This document shows, piece after piece, positions 41,813 to 51,447 of a stretch of 64,000 bases of DNA (positions are counted from its first letter, which is position 1; each line of letters begins with the position of its first letter). The notes under the pieces were generated by a model. It ran no database searches and was not told the origin of the DNA. It worked only from the letters and a program-made list of their open reading frames with translations. Made by a program: the position numbers and the translations under genes. The stretch comes from Caballeronia sp. SEWSISQ10-4 2 (GTDB lineage Bacteria; Pseudomonadota; Gammaproteobacteria; Burkholderiales; Burkholderiaceae). The stretch covers positions 1 through 64,000 of the forward strand of contig NZ_JALPRJ010000012.1 of assembly GCF_030464885.1 (NCBI RefSeq), written 5' to 3'.

Positions 41813-42442
41813 TCAGCGCGTACCCTGCCCCGCATCCAGCGCGAAATTCCTGAAAAGCATCTGACGGGTCGCGTTCAGTATTTCCTCTCCGAGCTCCGGA
41901 TTGGCGCCGGCTACCGCCCGCGACAGAATGAGCGCACCGACCATCTCGCTATAGAACGCGATTGCCTCCCGGCGCGCTTCGTCCGTATCTTCGCTGTCGG
42001 AGCACTGTTCCGCGATAAGTCCTGTCAACGTTTCAATCATTGTCTGCAGGCCGCTTGCAAAGTGCAACTGTGCCTCATGGCCGAGCCGACGGACGTCCGC
42101 GGTGAGGCCGGCTACCGCGCAACCCTGCTCGATATCACTGCAATGCGTGCCGGACAGGTAAAAGTCCACCTGTCGCCTCAGCCGGTTCCCGCCTGGCTCA
42201 ATCGGTGCGGCAACTGCTTCCTTCAGGTCGCGGTTGGCCTTGTCCATCGCAGTCGCCACGACTTCAGCGGCCAGCACCTCCTTCGATTCGAAGTGGTTGT
42301 AGAACCCGCCCTGGGTAAAGCCTGCGGCCTTCATCAGCGCGCTCAGGCCAACTCCGTCGATTCCATGCTCACGGAACAACTTCTCCGAAGCCGCAATGAT
42401 GGCCTTTCGGTTCTCCGCCGCCTTCTGTTTTGAGACACCCAT
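41813..42442 (-). CDS. TetR-family transcriptional repressor
   Basis: A 209-residue TetR protein with ASEKLFREHGIDGVGLSALMKAAGFTQGGFYNHFESKE. The C-terminal half contains a GTHCSDIEQGCAVAGLTADV stretch with paired Cys. It is divergent from the SDR gene at 42699, separated by two copies of a CAATG-N8-CATTG operator. It probably represses itself and the SDR. Confidence 0.92.
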   Translation of the reverse strand: MGVSKQKAAENRKAIIAASEKLFREHGIDGVGLSALMKAAGFTQGGFYNHFESKEVLAAEVVATAMDKANRDLKEAVAAPIEPGGNRLRRQVDFYLSGTHCSDIEQGCAVAGLTADVRRLGHEAQLHFASGLQTMIETLTGLIAEQCSDSEDTDEARREAIAFYSEMVGALILSRAVAGANPELGEEILNATRQMLFRNFALDAGQGTR

Positions 42443-42495
42443 CGTTCAATGCTCCACGCCGTTGTCAGATCAATTATAGCCGCCTTTGAAAAATA

Positions 42496-42557
42496 CAATG
42501 GTGATCGACATTGACTTTTCAGAATCGATCCACCAAACTCAATGTCAGTCACCATTG
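42496..42557. promoter_or_regulatory. Two facing TetR operators of the SDR module
   Basis: CAATGGTGATCGACATTG (42496-42513) and CAATGTCAGTCACCATTG (42540-42557) are each imperfect palindromes of CAATG-N8-CATTG, and each is the reverse complement of the other apart from a few positions. They lie 26 nt apart in the divergent TetR/SDR promoter region. The rest of 42443-42698 has no gene. Confidence 0.75.
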
Positions 42558-42698
42558 TGTTTAGATGAATCTCAAACTTCGTAGGAAATTTTCATGAACA
42601 TCTAAAGCAATCAACCCCTGCTATTCGAAAGCGTAGCGCCCATGTTCGGGAACAGCTTCCCGGGCTAACTTCACCCATCACTTTTATTTGAGGCAATC

Positions 42699-43445
42699 AT
42701 GAAACTCACAGGTAACACTATCTTCATCACCGGCGGCGGCTCGGGCATCGGCCGTGGTCTCGCTGAAGCGTTCCACAAACTCGGCAATCAGGTGATCATT
42801 TCGGGCCGACGCGCGGAGCGCCTGCAAGCGACCATCGATGCGAATCCCGGCATGCAGGCGGTTGCGCTCGACATCACCGATCCAGCGGATATCAAGGCAG
42901 TCGCCGCCAAGCTGATTGCCGACCATCCCGGGCTGAACGTGCTGATCAACAACGCCGGCATCATGCTTCCCGATGGCGCTCAAGGCCCGGTCGACGACGA
43001 ACTGCTGAGCTCGACCGTCGAGACGAATCTGCTTGGACCAATCCGCATGACATCGGCGCTGATCGAGCACCTGAAGACCCGAGACGGCGCTGTCGTGGCA
43101 AATGTCACGTCGGTACTTGGCTTTGTGCCGTTGGCGATCGCGGCGGTGTACAGCGCGACCAAGGCGGCATTGCATTCATACACGCTCTCACAACGCTATC
43201 TGCTTCGGGGCAGCAAGGTCTCACTCATTGAGATCGCGCCGCCATGGGTCCGTACCGAGTTGTTGAACAGCAGCGAAGAAGAGCGCGCGATGCCGCTTGA
43301 TGCGTTCATCGCGGGCGCGATCGAGCAACTGGGCACCGAGGCCAACGAGATACTGGTGGGTCAGGCTGTGGACATGCGCGCCAATCCGGGGCCTGGCGAG
43401 CACGCGTGGGTCAACCAGTTTAACGACATGTTTGCTGCCGGTTGA
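42699..43445 (+). CDS. Short-chain dehydrogenase/reductase
   Basis: A 248-residue classical SDR with the TGGGSGIGRGLAEAF glycine motif, NNAGIM, the catalytic Ser in ANVTSVLGF and YSATK. The C-terminal substrate-binding part, MRANPGPGEHAWVNQFN, is DltE-like. GAGG lies 5 nt before the ATG. It is controlled, most probably, by the divergent TetR protein at 41813. The substrate is unknown. Confidence 0.9.
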   Translation: MKLTGNTIFITGGGSGIGRGLAEAFHKLGNQVIISGRRAERLQATIDANPGMQAVALDITDPADIKAVAAKLIADHPGLNVLINNAGIMLPDGAQGPVDDELLSSTVETNLLGPIRMTSALIEHLKTRDGAVVANVTSVLGFVPLAIAAVYSATKAALHSYTLSQRYLLRGSKVSLIEIAPPWVRTELLNSSEEERAMPLDAFIAGAIEQLGTEANEILVGQAVDMRANPGPGEHAWVNQFNDMFAAG

Positions 43446-43450
43446 GCACA

Positions 43451-43480
43451 GGATTGCCTGGCGAGAGAGTCAGGCAATCC
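43451..43480. terminator. 10-bp stem hairpin between converging genes
   Basis: GGATTGCCTG (43451-43460) and CAGGCAATCC (43471-43480) pair perfectly around a 10-nt loop, right after the SDR stop and before the end of the convergent DUF72 gene. There is no T run on either side, so its efficiency as an intrinsic terminator is uncertain. Confidence 0.6.
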
Positions 43481-43502
43481 GAGTACCGGGTCGCGTCAGT
43501 TA

Positions 43503-44423
43503 TCATGCGTCAACAAAATGCGTAACGCCGAGAACCCCCATTAACTTCAGCGCATTCCTCTGCCCCTGATCCTCGTAGTTGGTGTTGAAAACCACATGAG
43601 TCAGTTCGACCGCCTTTGAAATCTCGATGATCTGACTAGCGATCGAGCCAAGTTCGTCCTCGTTGTATTCGTACTTGAATCTCGACGACGACGCCAGGCC
43701 GCCTTTGATATTCCAGGTCTCCTGATTACGTCCATGCAGACGGATCAACGCCAGCCGCGGATGCGTTGTTTCCCAGATGGCAGGGATGCTGTTACTCGAC
43801 CCTTGCGGCTCATCCACCACCACGTTCACCAGCCCGCGCTCACGCTCGAGAGCCAGGGTGGAATCCCGGCGCTTTTCATCGAACCAGGTCTGGTTGCGAA
43901 ACTCGACCGCCATCGTATAGCCATCCATTGCACTCATCACGTCTGCGCAATGCTCGACATGCCGGATGCCGTGGGGATTGCAGATCACCCACGGTGCAAA
44001 CTGGAAATGCACCGCGCCGAGTTTGCCGGCGGCACGAAGCGGCTCGATGGCTTCCAGATACCGGCACCATAATTCCTGCTGCAACTCGCCCGGCAAATCC
44101 TTGTAATACAGGCTTGTCTTGCCGTTCTGCGGCAAGTGCGGCTGTATGTCCGGCGGAAACATGTCGCGCGCAGTCTGATGCCCGGTGAACAAACGAAACG
44201 CCTTGATATTGAAGACGAATCCAGGCGGCGTCCGCTCAGCCCACAATACCGAATTTGCGGGGTTCGGCATGGCGTAGTAGCTGGAATCGACCTCCACCAG
44301 CGGGAACACGGACGCGTAATGGCGCAACCGGGCCTCCGCGCTCGAACAGCCTGGCGGATAAAAGCGTTTGCACTGGATGAGCGTGGGATCCGTCCACGAA
44401 GCCGTGCCAACCAGGATGGTCAC
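43503..44423 (-). CDS. DUF72 (YecE-like) TIM-barrel protein
   Basis: A 306-residue protein of the DUF72 family: ILVGTASWTDPTL, FYPPG, FPLVEVDSSYYAMP, FQFAPWV and the VEFRNQTWFDE segment are all signatures. The function of the family is not established. The start at 44423 fits the family. It converges with the SDR gene, and its upstream region borders the LexA box of the imu operon, from which it diverges. Confidence 0.88.
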   Translation of the reverse strand: MTILVGTASWTDPTLIQCKRFYPPGCSSAEARLRHYASVFPLVEVDSSYYAMPNPANSVLWAERTPPGFVFNIKAFRLFTGHQTARDMFPPDIQPHLPQNGKTSLYYKDLPGELQQELWCRYLEAIEPLRAAGKLGAVHFQFAPWVICNPHGIRHVEHCADVMSAMDGYTMAVEFRNQTWFDEKRRDSTLALERERGLVNVVVDEPQGSSNSIPAIWETTHPRLALIRLHGRNQETWNIKGGLASSSRFKYEYNEDELGSIASQIIEISKAVELTHVVFNTNYEDQGQRNALKLMGVLGVTHFVDA

Positions 44424-44536
44424 CGCGTATTCTCCCTACCATTCCCGCTACATTCACTCGTCATAATTTTCTCCCCGCATTCCTCCCCGCGTTTAAAAAG
44501 GGGCAGTTCAGGCTCGATCAATTTCAAGGTAAAGTA

Positions 44537-44552
44537 CTGTACATCCATACAG
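44537..44552 (+). promoter_or_regulatory. LexA (SOS) box
   Basis: CTGTACATCCATACAG matches the CTGT-N8-ACAG consensus exactly and lies only 12 nt before the imuA start, so LexA would cover the promoter. The cassette imuA-imuB-dnaE2 should be induced by DNA damage. Confidence 0.9.
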
Positions 44553-44563
44553 CTAAATTTACC

Positions 44564-45271
44564 ATGTCAGCCCTGCCGAAACACGTCGAAGAGATTCACC
44601 CCGCCTTGTGGCGCGGGTCGCAACTCGCGCGCGCGCAAGGGCAGACAGTCGACACGGGCTACGCCGTGCTGTCGGCTGAACTGCCGGGTGGCGGCTGGCC
44701 GCTGGGAACGCTGATCGAGCTGCTGGTGCAGCAGCCGGGCGTGGGCGAAGTCAGGCTGTTACGCCCGGCGCTCGCCGCCGTGAGCAAGCGCCCTATTGCT
44801 CTTGTGCAACCGCCTCATATTCCAAATTCTCTCGCTTTCGCGTATCTGGGCGTACCGCTCGACAAACTGCTCCAGGTGCGCGCATCGAAACTGGCTGACG
44901 CGCTGTGGTCGGCTGAGCAAATTCTCAAGACCGGCAGTTGCGGCGCGCTCGTCTTCTGGCAGCAATACGCGCGCACGGAATCGCTGCGGCGCCTGCATAT
45001 GGCCGCGCAATCCTCCGAAACGCTGTTCCTGATGGTGCGTCCGCTCGCGAGCGCGTCGGATTCGTCACCGGCTACGTTGAGGCTGTGCGTGCGGCCGGCC
45101 GGCGACGGCATTGCTGTCGACATCATCAAGCGTAAAGGCCCGATTCGCGCCGAAAGACTGTCCGTCATCCTGCAACCCTCTCCCGTCCTGATGAGTCCCC
45201 ATGCCCGTGTACGTCGGCATACACCTACCCCGGTTGTCGCTGGAAGTGTTCCGTCCACGCTGGTCGCGTAG
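44564..45271 (+). CDS. imuA: ImuA, RecA-like accessory factor of translesion synthesis
   Basis: A 235-residue RecA/SulA-like protein beginning ALPKHVEEIHPALWRGSQLA and with GWPLGTLIELLVQQPGVGEVRLLRPALA, the pattern of ImuA. It works with ImuB and DnaE2 to bypass DNA lesions. It lacks a clear Walker A motif. Its end overlaps the start of imuB by 71 nt, an unusually long overlap. A perfect LexA box lies just upstream. Confidence 0.93.
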   Translation: MSALPKHVEEIHPALWRGSQLARAQGQTVDTGYAVLSAELPGGGWPLGTLIELLVQQPGVGEVRLLRPALAAVSKRPIALVQPPHIPNSLAFAYLGVPLDKLLQVRASKLADALWSAEQILKTGSCGALVFWQQYARTESLRRLHMAAQSSETLFLMVRPLASASDSSPATLRLCVRPAGDGIAVDIIKRKGPIRAERLSVILQPSPVLMSPHARVRRHTPTPVVAGSVPSTLVA

Positions 45272-46694
45272 GCATGAACACGGCTGCGTCGTCCTCGACC
45301 GCGACACGGTCTTTATAGGAAACCGGGGCGCTCGCGAGGCCGGCGTGTGCGTGGGCATGAAACGCGGCGGTGTCCTCACACTGTCGCCCGACACCCTCAT
45401 GTTCGAGCGCGAGCTGAGCCGAGAAAACGACTTGATGCGCGAGGTGGCTTTTTCGCTGATGAAATTTTCCCCCATGGTTGCTCTCTGCGATGAGGAAACC
45501 ATCGTTATCGATGTCACGGCGAGCTTGCGGCTCTTCGGCGGGATCGTGCGGCTGTGCCATCAGATGCGGGACATTGTCGATGCCATCGGCGTGACGGCGC
45601 GTTTAAGTACGGCGCCGACCGGCCAGGGTGCGTGGCTGCTGGCTAAAAGCGCCCACAGCGCTCACCGCGGCAAGCGGCGCGTGCTGAAGATGGCGTCGCT
45701 CGAACGCAAGCTCGGAACGCTGCCGTTCCAGGCCGCGCCGGAAGTGCGCGCCTTCACCGACTGGTTTACCGGGCTTGGCTGCAAGACGCTGAACGACATC
45801 CGCCGCCTGCCGCGTGCGGGTCTGAAAAAGCGCTGCGGCGTCGAGCTGCTGGATTCGCTGGATCGCGCTTATGGACTCGCGCCCGAGCTGTATGAATGGC
45901 TGGCCGTGCCGCCGGCTTTCAGCGCGCGCATCGAGTTGCCCGATCGTATCGAGCATGTGGAAGCCATGTTGTTTTCCGCGCGCCGGCTGATCGTGCAACT
46001 GTGCGGGTGGCTGAGCACGCTACAACTGGCGCTCACGCACGCCACGCTTACGCTGGAACATGAACGCGACCGCGATGCCATCGACCCCACCGTTATCCCG
46101 ATCGCACTCGCCGAGCCAACCTGGCACGAAGAACATTTGCTGCGCTTGTTCAAGGAGCGGCTCGGCCGTACGGAACTCGTCGCCGCGGTGATCGCGATGC
46201 GCCTGACCGCGGCAAAAATACAGCCCGCCGAACCACCTACCGAAACGCTCTTTCCCGAACCCGGCGGCTCGCCTGAAGACCACAATCGGTTGCTCGAATT
46301 GCTGGTTGCGCGGCTGGGTCCCGAGAACGTGCTGCGCGCGGCGCCATCGTCGGATTACCGTCCGGAACAGGCTAACCGCTGGATCTCCGTCACCGACACC
46401 ACCCATCCTCAAAAGCCCGAAGCCGTGCCGTCCGATCTGCCGCGCCCGGCGTGGCTGCTCGAAAAGCCGCTGCAACTGATGATGAAAAGCCATCGGCCGT
46501 TCTATGGGTCGTCGCTGAAACTGGTGTCGCCGGCTGAGCGTATCGAAGCGGGATGGTTCGACGGCGGGTTGACGAGCCGCGATTATTTCGTCGCGCAAGC
46601 CAGCGATCAAAGTTGCTACTGGATCTATCGCGAGCGGCCCGGCAGCGCCGAGGCCGAAGATCCGCGCTGGTTTCTCCACGGTCTGTTTGGATGA
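45201..46694 (+). CDS. imuB: ImuB, catalytically inactive Y-family polymerase scaffold
   Basis: A 497-residue Y-family polymerase homologue. The region corresponding to the catalytic DExx motif reads DEETIVIDVTASLRLFGG without the acidic pair needed for polymerisation, as in ImuB, and the N-terminus MPVYVGIHLPRLSLEV lacks the D-x-D-x-F motif. It links the beta clamp, ImuA and DnaE2. An ETLFPEPGG segment near residue 350 could be a clamp-binding motif. The ATG lies inside the imuA gene. Confidence 0.93.
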   Translation: MPVYVGIHLPRLSLEVFRPRWSRRHEHGCVVLDRDTVFIGNRGAREAGVCVGMKRGGVLTLSPDTLMFERELSRENDLMREVAFSLMKFSPMVALCDEETIVIDVTASLRLFGGIVRLCHQMRDIVDAIGVTARLSTAPTGQGAWLLAKSAHSAHRGKRRVLKMASLERKLGTLPFQAAPEVRAFTDWFTGLGCKTLNDIRRLPRAGLKKRCGVELLDSLDRAYGLAPELYEWLAVPPAFSARIELPDRIEHVEAMLFSARRLIVQLCGWLSTLQLALTHATLTLEHERDRDAIDPTVIPIALAEPTWHEEHLLRLFKERLGRTELVAAVIAMRLTAAKIQPAEPPTETLFPEPGGSPEDHNRLLELLVARLGPENVLRAAPSSDYRPEQANRWISVTDTTHPQKPEAVPSDLPRPAWLLEKPLQLMMKSHRPFYGSSLKLVSPAERIEAGWFDGGLTSRDYFVAQASDQSCYWIYRERPGSAEAEDPRWFLHGLFG

Positions 46695-46700
46695 TACATC

Positions 46701-49700
46701 GTGGATACCACCTTCTCCATGCTGCCCGCGTATGCGGAGCTTTTCGCGTTTTCCAACTTCACGTTTCTTCACGGAGCATCGCGTGGAGAGGAGTTGGTCG
46801 CGCGGGCCGCGCAACTCGGCTATGCCGGTCTGGCGATCACCGATGAATGCTCGCTCGCCGGTGTCGTACGTGCGCATGTGGAGGCGAAGAAACTGAATTT
46901 TCCGCTGGTTATTGGCTCGTATTTCAAGCTCGTCAATGCGGATCTTTCGCCGGCCTTCGGACTCATCTTGCTGGCGACGAACCGCGAGGGTTATGGCAAT
47001 CTCTCCGAGCTCATCACCATTGCCCGCATGCGTTCGAAAAAAGGCGCGTATCTGCTCACGCCGAACGATCTGGCTCGACCCGATAAAGAATTCGCTCATT
47101 TGCGCGGCATGCCGAATTGTCTCGCGATCCTGGTGCCCGATTTCCCCGCGAAGCAGACCGCGCTCGATGCCCAGATTGAATGGCTCGACACCACGTTTCC
47201 TCAACGGACGTGGGTTGGCTTGACGCTGCACCAGCGCGCACTCGACGACATCCATCGGGGGATCGTCGAGCACGTCGCCGCGTTCCATAAGGTGCCCGTG
47301 GTCGCGACCGGCCACGTGGTGATGCACGTGCGTTCGCGTAAGCCGCTGCAGGACACCATGACGGCGATTCGCGTCGGCAAGCCGGTTTCGGAATGCGGTT
47401 ACGATCTCGCGCAGAACGCCGAACAGCATCTGCGATCCCGGTTGCGGCTCGCGAATCTCTACCCGGAATACACGCTCGGCGAAACGCTCAATGTGCTCAA
47501 GCACTGCTCGTTTTCACTCGATGATTTGCGCTACGACTATCCGGACGAAATCGTGCCGGAGGGATATACCCACGCGGCTTATTTGCGGCAGGAAACTTAT
47601 GTGGGCGCGCATCGGCGTTTTCCGCTCGGCATTTCACATAAGGTGCGGGCTCAGATAGAACATGAACTCGAGTTGATCGAGCATATGAAATACGAGGCGT
47701 ACTTTCTCACTGTCTATGACCTCGTGCGTTTTGCGCGCAGCCAAAACATTCTTTGCCAGGGGCGTGGTTCCGCGGCGAACTCAGCTGTGTGTTATTGCCT
47801 CGGCGTTACCGAAGTGGACCCGGCGCGCGGCAACATGCTGTTCGAGCGGTTCATCAGTAAAGAGCGCGGCGAGCCGCCGGATATCGATGTCGACTTCGAG
47901 CATCAGCGGCGCGAGGAAGTCATCCAGTACATTTATCGTAAATATGGGCGTGATCGCACGGCGATTGCGGCGGCGGTGTCGACGTATCGACCGCGTGGTG
48001 CATTGCGTGAAACGGGCAAGGCGCTGGGGGTCGATGCGCAGATTGTGGATCGTGTCGCGAAGTCGCATCAGTGGTTCGATAACGGTCAGGACCTGCTGCA
48101 GCGCTTCGCTGAATCCGGGCTCGATCCAGAGAATACGTTGATTCAGTCGTGGGCTTCGCTGGCCGCGCAATTGCTGAATTTTCCGAGGCATCTGTCGCAG
48201 CATTCGGGTGGTTTTGTGATCAGCCGGGAGAAACTCACGCGGCTGGTTCCTATCGAAAATGCCGCGATGCCGGATCGCAGCGTGATCCAGTGGGACAAGG
48301 ACGATCTGGAAGCGCTGGGGCTTTTAAAAGTCGATGTGCTCGCGCTCGGCATGTTGTCGGCGATTCGACGCACGCTCGATATGGTTTCGGAGAAGCGCGG
48401 CGAGCGCTTCACGATGCAGGACATCCCGTCCAAAGATGAAGCGACCTACGAGATGATCTCGCAGGCGGACACTATCGGCGTGTTTCAGATTGAATCGCGG
48501 GCGCAGATGTCGATGTTGCCGCGACTTCGACCGCGTACGTTCTACGATCTGGTGATCGAAGTTGCGATCGTGCGGCCCGGTCCGATTCAGGGCGGTGCGG
48601 TACATCCGTATTTGCGGCGGCGTCAGGGTTTGGAGCCGGTTAAATATCCTAGCGAGGGTTTGAGGATCGCATTGGAAAGAACCTTGGGCGTACCGATCTT
48701 TCAGGAACAGGTCATGCAGATCGCGATGATCGCGGCAGGGTTCACTGCAGGCGAAGCCGATGCATTGCGAAGGGCAATGGCCGCGTGGAAACGCAAAGGC
48801 GGCCTGGAGAAATACTATGACCGGATTGTGAACGGCATGACCGAGCGTGGTTATGAAAATGCCTTTGCCGAAGCTATTTTCGAGCAGATCAAAGGCTTCG
48901 GTGAATATGGTTTTCCTGAAAGCCATGCCGCCAGTTTTGCGCTACTTGTGTATGTCAGCAGTTGGTTGAAGCGACATGAGCCGGCGGCGTTTCTTGCGGC
49001 TATGTTGAACTCGCAACCGATGGGTTTCTACTCCCCTTCGCAACTCGTGCAAGATGCGAAGCGCCATGGCGTAGTCGTGCTTCCCGCCGATGTGACGGTG
49101 AGCGGCTGGGATTCGGTGCTTGAATATCCAGATGAGCGTCGGGGCGATGAGAGCAAACCGGCTGTGCGGCTGGGGTTATCGTTGCTTCGCGGGATGCGGG
49201 ACGGTGCGGCGGAACGTATTGAATCAGCACGTTGTGTGCGTCAGTTCGAGAGTGTGGGCGATCTCGCGCAACGGGCGCAACTTGATCGGCATGATCTGCA
49301 GGCGCTGGCTGCGGCTAACGCGTTGATATCGCTTGCGGGTAATCGGAGGGAAGCGTTATGGCAATCCGCGGCCGCAGTGCCCGACAAGGACATGCTCAAC
49401 GATGCTCGGGTGGAAGATGCTACGCCGCTGCTTGGGGCGCCCTCGGAGGCTGACGATATTGTCAGCGACTACAAGGCTACGGGTTTATCGCTCGGACGTC
49501 ATCCGCTTGAATTACTGCGGCCGGCGTTGCTTGAGCATCGGTTGATGTCGGCTGCTACGTTGCGGAGTTACAGGGACGGAAGGCTCGCACGCGGTTGTGG
49601 ACTCGTGACCGTGCGTCAGCGGCCTGGTACTGCGAAGGGCGTGATGTTCGTTACGCTGGAGGATGAGACCGGCAACGTTAACGTGATCGTATGGCCGAGC

Positions 49701-49862
49701 CTGCTGGAGAAGCAGCGACGAGAGGCGCTAGGTTCAACGTTGCTGGCGGTGTATGGTACTTGGCAATGTGAGGGCGAGGTTCGACATCTCGTCGCGCAGA
49801 GATTGGTGGATATGTCGTATCTGCTGGGTGGGTTGACGAGTGTTAGCCGGGACTTTCATTGA
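46701..49862 (+). CDS. dnaE2: DnaE2 error-prone DNA polymerase (ImuC)
   Basis: A 1053-residue C-family polymerase. It has an N-terminal PHP domain (LHGASRGEELVARAAQLGYAGLAITDE), the catalytic PDIDVDFEHQRREEV motif near residue 395, and a C-terminal OB-fold (GVMFVTLEDETGNVNVIVWP). As DnaE2 it extends past damaged bases and causes SOS mutagenesis. The GTG at 46701 directly follows imuB (6-nt gap); an ATG at 46719 would also give an acceptable start. Confidence 0.95.
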   Translation: MDTTFSMLPAYAELFAFSNFTFLHGASRGEELVARAAQLGYAGLAITDECSLAGVVRAHVEAKKLNFPLVIGSYFKLVNADLSPAFGLILLATNREGYGNLSELITIARMRSKKGAYLLTPNDLARPDKEFAHLRGMPNCLAILVPDFPAKQTALDAQIEWLDTTFPQRTWVGLTLHQRALDDIHRGIVEHVAAFHKVPVVATGHVVMHVRSRKPLQDTMTAIRVGKPVSECGYDLAQNAEQHLRSRLRLANLYPEYTLGETLNVLKHCSFSLDDLRYDYPDEIVPEGYTHAAYLRQETYVGAHRRFPLGISHKVRAQIEHELELIEHMKYEAYFLTVYDLVRFARSQNILCQGRGSAANSAVCYCLGVTEVDPARGNMLFERFISKERGEPPDIDVDFEHQRREEVIQYIYRKYGRDRTAIAAAVSTYRPRGALRETGKALGVDAQIVDRVAKSHQWFDNGQDLLQRFAESGLDPENTLIQSWASLAAQLLNFPRHLSQHSGGFVISREKLTRLVPIENAAMPDRSVIQWDKDDLEALGLLKVDVLALGMLSAIRRTLDMVSEKRGERFTMQDIPSKDEATYEMISQADTIGVFQIESRAQMSMLPRLRPRTFYDLVIEVAIVRPGPIQGGAVHPYLRRRQGLEPVKYPSEGLRIALERTLGVPIFQEQVMQIAMIAAGFTAGEADALRRAMAAWKRKGGLEKYYDRIVNGMTERGYENAFAEAIFEQIKGFGEYGFPESHAASFALLVYVSSWLKRHEPAAFLAAMLNSQPMGFYSPSQLVQDAKRHGVVVLPADVTVSGWDSVLEYPDERRGDESKPAVRLGLSLLRGMRDGAAERIESARCVRQFESVGDLAQRAQLDRHDLQALAAANALISLAGNRREALWQSAAAVPDKDMLNDARVEDATPLLGAPSEADDIVSDYKATGLSLGRHPLELLRPALLEHRLMSAATLRSYRDGRLARGCGLVTVRQRPGTAKGVMFVTLEDETGNVNVIVWPSLLEKQRREALGSTLLAVYGTWQCEGEVRHLVAQRLVDMSYLLGGLTSVSRDFH

Positions 49863-49995
49863 CATTTTTTGATCCTTTTTGATCATCAGCACTCCGTTTA
49901 ATTGCTTTTGTGAAAGGTGATAACGTTCTCATCCAACGTCTCGCGTGAAAGGCACTATATTAGAGGTTGGTTTTAGTCACTGAAGGAGTTCGAGT

Positions 49996-50463
49996 ATGAA
50001 AGTCCGCACGTATCGCAGCACCGTTGCAGGCATCGCGATTGCGATGTTGTTACCCATTTCGGCCGCTCACGCGCAGCTTGGTAATTTGCTCAAGGGTGGT
50101 GGGAACTCCGATGGGTCGTCGTCAGGCGGGCTCAGTAGCCTGGGTAGCATGGGCAGCGCGTTGACCGGGCAATCAATGACATCGGGTAGTACCAGCAATG
50201 TTACGGGTGTGCTGCAGTTCTGTATCAAGAACAACTATCTCAGTGGGAATGGGGCGTCGTCGGTTAAAGACTCGTTGATGAGCAAGCTGGGTGGGACATC
50301 GGCTGCGTCGTCGGATAGTGGGTATACCGATGGGGCTAAGGGCCTTTTGAAAAGTGGTGATGGGCAGCAGCTTGATTTGAGTGGGGGTGGGTTGAAGCAG
50401 CAGGTTACCAAGCAGGTTTGCGACAAGATTCTTTCGCAGGGGAAGTCGTTGTTGGGTGGGTGA
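49996..50463 (+). CDS. DUF2501 (YjjA-like) secreted protein
   Basis: A 155-residue secreted protein with a signal peptide cleaved near SAAHA, followed by QLGNLLKGGG and a Gly/Ser-rich stretch, then the conserved C-terminal GVLQFCIKNNYL...VCDKILSQGKSLLGG with two Cys likely to form a disulfide. This matches the DUF2501/YjjA family, of unknown function. AAGGAG lies 7 nt before the ATG. Confidence 0.85.
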   Translation: MKVRTYRSTVAGIAIAMLLPISAAHAQLGNLLKGGGNSDGSSSGGLSSLGSMGSALTGQSMTSGSTSNVTGVLQFCIKNNYLSGNGASSVKDSLMSKLGGTSAASSDSGYTDGAKGLLKSGDGQQLDLSGGGLKQQVTKQVCDKILSQGKSLLGG

Positions 50464-50529
50464 TGGTTGGTTTGTTTTTTTTAGTTTTTAACCCGGGTGA
50501 GTCCTTCGTTCTTGTTGGGCTTGCCGGGG

Positions 50530-50952
50530 CTATCGCGATGTATCGCCCTCTTTCGTTCCGATTTCAGTTTCGATGAGCGACCCACTACCCACGTTTGAGA
50601 CCGATCGCCTGCTGATCCGCCCGCGTACCATGACAGGCAAGACACGCGGTAGATACACCGGATGCATCTTCGCCATCAGATCGTCTTGACCCAGTGTCGT
50701 GTCGAAGAAAAACTTCAATCCCGTGATTGCCGCGTTGAGGGAAATTGGCGAAACGCCGTGGTCGACCAGATGCAATTGATAGCGCCGCAAGTCCTCGATG
50801 GTCGCGGTGTCCGGCGAGCGACCAAGAAACACGGTGAACTGGCGAACCACCCGCAGATAACCGGCTTGCGTCTTCGGCGCGAGTCGGCGCATGCGCATGT
50901 CATCCATCATGCGCTGGCGTTGCGGACTGATAGCTTCGCTGGGGGTTGTCAT
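50530..50952 (-). pseudogene. Truncated tyrosine-recombinase (integrase) remnant
   Basis: Only the N-terminal SAM-like DNA-binding domain is left: MTTPSEAISPQRQRMMDDMRMRRLAPKTQAGYLRVVRQFTVFLGRSP, then LRRYQLHLVDHGVSPISLNAAITGLKFFF. After PRVLPVMVRGR the frame runs into unrelated sequence and stops; the catalytic domain with the Arg-His-Arg-Tyr residues is absent. It is therefore a non-functional relic of a mobile element. Confidence 0.8.
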
Positions 50953-51447
50953 GGCTCGGCTCCTGTTGAGTAACGAGGCGGATTGCCTCATTGCTCAACA
51001 TAGGAAACCGAGTGAGTTTCCTATGAAGAACCACCACGTTTAAACGGAGCGAATACCGCGCGAGCGGTTTAGTCCTCCGGGGTCCGGCGGTCATCCTTGC
51101 TTTGTTGCCGCCCGGCCAGCGTGGATTTCAGGAGTAGTCGTTGAAATGGCATGCTTGGTCCGCGCCTGCCAGCGACAAAGGTTGGACCGATCGAAGGGAG
51201 CAAACGCAGCCGGCCGATGATGGTCTTCACATCGTTGGGAAGGTGATCGCGCATTGCCCGATTTACCAGCGCGAACGCTCTTAGGGTGCGGCGAAATTTA
51301 GCTGAGAGCGCCGCGCGTCGGGAAATCGGCCGGATTGCAGACGGTCGGTTTGGAGCGTACCTTGTCAGCTGAGATAGGGATGGCGAGCTGATCACGTGCA
51401 GGACGTCCCTTTCGAAGGGTAACCATTTTTCAGCGGAGGACCTTTCC
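50953..51447. other. Gene-free flank of the integrase relic
   Basis: About 0.5 kb with no convincing gene. A minus-strand open frame at 51069-51518 has no domain, no ribosome site and overlaps the better-supported 51448 gene, so it is not called. The sequence may be leftover mobile DNA. Confidence 0.5.
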
